NCBI GenBank assembly: GCA_027314515.1
Contig: DAHVAR010000065.1
Location: forward strand, 1-56,014
Source: Actinomycetota bacterium
GTDB lineage: Bacteria; Actinomycetota; Actinomycetes; Streptosporangiales; Streptosporangiaceae
Reading direction: 5' to 3'
DNA: 56,014 bases
Position numbers and translations under genes: made by a program. The notes under the pieces were generated by a model. The model worked only from the letters and a program-made list of their open reading frames with translations. It was not told the origin of the DNA and made no database searches. Below are positions 53,354-56,014 of this stretch, in pieces; position 1 is the stretch's first letter; every line of letters starts with the position of its first letter.

Positions 53354-54232
53354 TCAGGGCTGGGCTCCGTGGCGACCAGCTCCGCCGCGAAACCGCGACA
53401 CTCCTGCGACGACGCCAGGGTCAGCTAGCGTCGCCATGCCGCGGGCGAACTCGTTCGCCATGGCGTCGCCGAAGCCCAGCGACATCGAGTCAAGCGCCGA
53501 AGCCCGGTCACTGCGCAGGCACGTCTGCGGGAACCCGCAGATCTGCAGCGCCAGCCGCTCGGCTTCCTCGCGGGCGTCGCCATGCTTGACCACCCTTGAG
53601 ATCAGCCCCAGCTCGTAGGCCTCGGCGGCAGCGACTCCCCGCCCGGTGAGGATCAGGTCGAGGGCACGGCCAAGCCCGATGATCTGCGGCAGCCGGACGG
53701 TACCGCCGTCGATCAGCGGCACTCCCCAGCGCCGGCAGTACACGCCGAAGACCGCGTCATCCTCGGCAACCCGCAGGTCGCACCACAACGCCAGTTCCAG
53801 GCCCCCGGCCACGGCGTGTCCGGCGACGGCCGCGATGACGGGCTTGGACAACCGCATCCGCGACGGGCCCATCGGGCCAGGGCCATCGGGTTCGGTCCGG
53901 TTTCCCTGCGGGCTGCCGATGGTCTTCAAGTCGGCGCCAGAGCAGAACGTGCCGCCCGCCCCGAAAAGCACCGCGACGGCCGCGTCGTCATCCGCATCGA
54001 AATCGGCGAACGCCTCGGTCAGTGCCGCCGCGGTGGGGCCGTCCACCGCGTTGCGGACTTCGGGCCGGTCCAGGATGACCGTCGTCACCGGACCGGAGCG
54101 GTCGACACGCACCGCAGTGTGGCTGGACTTGGTCTGGCCGACGTTGGTCTGGCCGGCGTTGGTCTGGCTGGCTGGGGCAAGACCGGTCGGCGAGTTGTGG
54201 CTAGCCCGGCCGCCCGCCGCCCCGGCTGGCAC
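53354..54232 (-). CDS. Crotonase-family protein (enoyl-CoA hydratase-like)
   Basis: 292 residues. Crotonase fold with the oxyanion-hole segment GGTFCSGADLK and AGHAVAGGLELALWCDLRVAED, which keeps the first catalytic glutamate (Glu144 of rat hydratase). The second position (Glu164, usually in FGxPE) is replaced: the sequence reads FGVYCRRWGVPLIDGGTVRLP. This is a known crotonase variant, so classical hydration is unlikely and the reaction is open. GTG 54232 begins one base after the korB stop and gives a 45-residue low-complexity lead with a 15-nt repeat (QTNxG units); an internal GTG (VRVDRSG) is an alternative. Confidence 0.82.
   Translation of the reverse strand: MPAGAAGGRASHNSPTGLAPASQTNAGQTNVGQTKSSHTAVRVDRSGPVTTVILDRPEVRNAVDGPTAAALTEAFADFDADDDAAVAVLFGAGGTFCSGADLKTIGSPQGNRTEPDGPGPMGPSRMRLSKPVIAAVAGHAVAGGLELALWCDLRVAEDDAVFGVYCRRWGVPLIDGGTVRLPQIIGLGRALDLILTGRGVAAAEAYELGLISRVVKHGDAREEAERLALQICGFPQTCLRSDRASALDSMSLGFGDAMANEFARGMATLADPGVVAGVSRFRGGAGRHGAQP
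54129..54172 (-). repeat. 15-nt repeat at the crotonase 5' end
   Basis: About three 15-base units (plus strand TTGGTCTGGCCGACG and variants) encode Q-T-N-A/V-G in the unconserved N-terminal lead. Confidence 0.8.
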
Positions 54233-54233
54233 G

Positions 54234-55364
54234 CTAGCCGACCTGCCAGGTGTCAGCGCCAGCGAGCAACTCCGCCAGGTCCCCATCGCCCTGCTGCTGG
54301 CGGGCGGTGTCGATCTGGGCAGACATAAGCTCGTCATAGCTGGGCCGCTCGACGTTGCGGAACACGCCGATCGGCGTGTGCGCGAAATCAGAGCTGTCCA
54401 GCCTGGACAGCGCGAACGCGTACGAAGGGTCGGTCTCCTCGGCATTGTGCACGAGCAGCGAGTCCGGGTCGCTGCCCGCGACCGGGACTGCCTCCAACGC
54501 GCCGTAGCGGCCGAACCGCAGGCCCTGACTGCCGTCGGCGCCGAACCGGATGGGCTGTGCCTGCTCCAGCCTGATAAGCCGCTGATCCCGCTCGCCAGGC
54601 TCGGTCACCGGGGCGAACGCGTCGTCGTTGTAGATCGGGCAGTTCTGGTAGATCTCCACGAATGCGGTGCCCTTGTGGTCGGCGGCCGCGCGCAGCACGC
54701 TGGTCAGGTGCTTGCGGTCGGAGTCGATGGTCCTGGCGACGAAGCCGGCCTCCGCGCCAACCGCGAGCGACACCGGGTTGAAGGGCGTGTCGAGCGAGCC
54801 GAACGGCGTTGACTTCGTGACCTTGCCCTGCTCGGACGTCGGCGAGTATTGACCCTTGGTCAGGCCGTAAATGCGGTTGTTGAACAGCAGGATTTTGATG
54901 TTCACGTTCCGGCGCAGCGCGTGGATCAGGTGGTTACCGCCGATCGACAGCGCGTCGCCGTCGCCGGTGATCACCCACACCGACAGATCGGGCCGCGACG
55001 ATGCTAGTCCGGTCGCGATCGCCGGGGCACGGCCGTGGATCGAGTGCATGCCGTAGCTATTGACGTAGTACGGCAGCCGGGACGAGCAGCCGATGCCGGA
55101 AATGATCACGAGGTTCTCTCGCGGGATTTCCAGTTCGGGCAGGAACGACTGGAACGCGGCAAGGATCGCGTAGTCGCCACAGCCAGGGCACCAGCGGACT
55201 TCCTGGTCAGACTTGAAATCCTTGGTTGCCAGCTTCTCGTCTGCCTTGGGCACCAGGGTCAGCGAGGCGAACCGGTGCGCCGGTTCCGGGAACTCGGCAG
55301 CAACCGCCTCGCCGTTTGCTGTGCCGTCAGACATTGGGCCGTCCGACATTGGGCCGTCAGACAT
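54234..55364 (-). CDS. korB: 2-oxoacid:ferredoxin oxidoreductase subunit beta
   Basis: Thiamine-diphosphate subunit of 2-oxoglutarate:ferredoxin oxidoreductase, which makes succinyl-CoA and reduced ferredoxin and replaces 2-oxoglutarate dehydrogenase in part. 376 residues. CPGCGDYAIL near 59-68 (cluster and ThDP), ISGIGCSSRLPYYVNSYGMH, and the ThDP motif GDGDALSIGGNHLIHALRRN with FNNRIYGLTKGQ. No separate ferredoxin domain. The first 15 residues are three repeats of MSDGP/T. ATG 55364 overlaps korA by eight bases. Confidence 0.93.
   Translation of the reverse strand: MSDGPMSDGPMSDGTANGEAVAAEFPEPAHRFASLTLVPKADEKLATKDFKSDQEVRWCPGCGDYAILAAFQSFLPELEIPRENLVIISGIGCSSRLPYYVNSYGMHSIHGRAPAIATGLASSRPDLSVWVITGDGDALSIGGNHLIHALRRNVNIKILLFNNRIYGLTKGQYSPTSEQGKVTKSTPFGSLDTPFNPVSLAVGAEAGFVARTIDSDRKHLTSVLRAAADHKGTAFVEIYQNCPIYNDDAFAPVTEPGERDQRLIRLEQAQPIRFGADGSQGLRFGRYGALEAVPVAGSDPDSLLVHNAEETDPSYAFALSRLDSSDFAHTPIGVFRNVERPSYDELMSAQIDTARQQQGDGDLAELLAGADTWQVG
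55320..55364 (-). repeat. 15-nt repeat at the korB start
   Basis: Three in-frame units encode M-S-D-G-P, M-S-D-G-P and M-S-D-G-T. Each carries an ATG, so any could start translation. Confidence 0.88.
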
Positions 55365-56014
55365 TGGCGATCACATCCTGGATGACGTCGGCGAGTTCAG
55401 CGGCGCGGAACGGCAGGCCGCGTACCCGGTTGTAGGACACAACGTCGGTCAGGTAGCGGCCGCGCAGCAGCAAGGCAAGCTGTCCCAGGTTGATCTCGGG
55501 GACCAGCACCTTCTCGTAAGGCCGCAGCACGTCGCCGAGGTTTGCCGGGAACGGCGACAGGTGCCGCAGGTGCGCCTGGGCCACCGAGCCGCCCGCGAGC
55601 CGCACCCGGCGGACTGCGGCGCCGATCGACCCGTACGTCGATCCCCAGCCGAGCACGAGCACCTTGGCGCGGCCGTCCGGATCATCGACTTCGACTGGAG
55701 TGATGTCGGCAGCGATGCCGTCGATCTTGGCTCGCCGCAGCCGCACCATCTTGTCGTGGTTATCCGGGTCATAGGAGATCGAGCCGGTGATGTCGGCCTT
55801 CTCGATGCCGCCGATGCGGTGCTCGAGGCCGGGCGTGCCGGGCACTGCCCACGGCCGGGCCAGGGTCTTCTGATCACGGGCGAACGGCAGGAACGGCGGG
55901 CCGGCCTTTCCATCAACCGCGACGTTGCCGCTAGCGAACTTGAAATCGTCCCTGAGCTTCGGCAGCGCGTCGACCGCCGGGATGTGCCAGGGCTCCGATC
56001 CGTTGGCCAGGTAG
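55357..56014 (-). CDS. korA: 2-oxoacid:ferredoxin oxidoreductase subunit alpha, 3' part
   Basis: C-terminal 218 codons of the alpha subunit; the frame is open to the right edge, so the gene begins outside the window. The visible part includes PGTPGLEHRIGGIEKAD, HDKMVRLRRAKIDGI, VLGWGSTYGSIGAAVRR and HLSPFPANLGDVLRPYEKVLVPEINLGQL, all typical of the KorA/gamma-alpha fusion. Precedes and overlaps korB in one operon. Confidence 0.92.
   Translation of the reverse strand, partial: YLANGSEPWHIPAVDALPKLRDDFKFASGNVAVDGKAGPPFLPFARDQKTLARPWAVPGTPGLEHRIGGIEKADITGSISYDPDNHDKMVRLRRAKIDGIAADITPVEVDDPDGRAKVLVLGWGSTYGSIGAAVRRVRLAGGSVAQAHLRHLSPFPANLGDVLRPYEKVLVPEINLGQLALLLRGRYLTDVVSYNRVRGLPFRAAELADVIQDVIANV

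Overview
The window is high-GC DNA with GTG/TTG starts, 4-base ATGA/GTGA gene overlaps and actinomycete gene families (SigR, Rex site, menaquinone genes, general stress L25/Ctc, Pmt beside rsmI). It most likely comes from an actinomycete chromosome of the Streptosporangiales/Streptomyces type. The species cannot be told from the sequence.

Layout. 1-1.8 kb: an IS110-family element on the minus strand, with a second copy of its non-coding end at the left edge, so two elements probably sit in tandem. 2-12 kb: SigR-type sigma factor without its usual anti-sigma gene, protein O-mannosyltransferase, then rsmI, metG, tatD, rsmA, ispE and an ABC-F ATPase, a housekeeping block also found in mycobacteria but without rpfB. 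12-16.4 kb: a MarR/methyltransferase divergon with twin operators, a TetR (FasR-like)/acyl-CoA desaturase pair with its operator, a decayed HTH gene and a tRNA-Gln. 16.8-20.4 kb: glmU (C-terminally truncated), prs, rplY/ctc, pth. 20.5-23.7 kb: cysQ-cysD-cysN for sulfate activation.

23.8-43.5 kb is a respiratory block: menG, a menaquinone-reductase-like flavoprotein (menJ), the complete 14-gene nuoA-N operon and a long-chain polyprenyl diphosphate synthase. A perfect Rex-type operator lies before menJ, so NADH/NAD+ balance probably sets expression of the whole block. 43.6-53.3 kb is an accessory region: msrA under a good SigR-type promoter, a HEPN/MNT pair, a secreted repeat protein, a CGNR regulator/EamA exporter divergon, a methyltransferase, a secreted class-A-beta-lactamase-like hydrolase, an ECF42-like sigma/DGPF pair and VapBC. 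53.3-56 kb: crotonase and 2-oxoacid:ferredoxin oxidoreductase korB/korA (korA runs off the right edge).

Most worth a second look: the IS110 non-coding copies, which differ mainly in two short windows as expected for a reprogrammable bridge RNA; a GlmU lacking the acetyltransferase active site; the orphan SigR and its msrA promoter; in-frame 12-21 nt minisatellites in about ten unrelated genes; and several clear operator palindromes.
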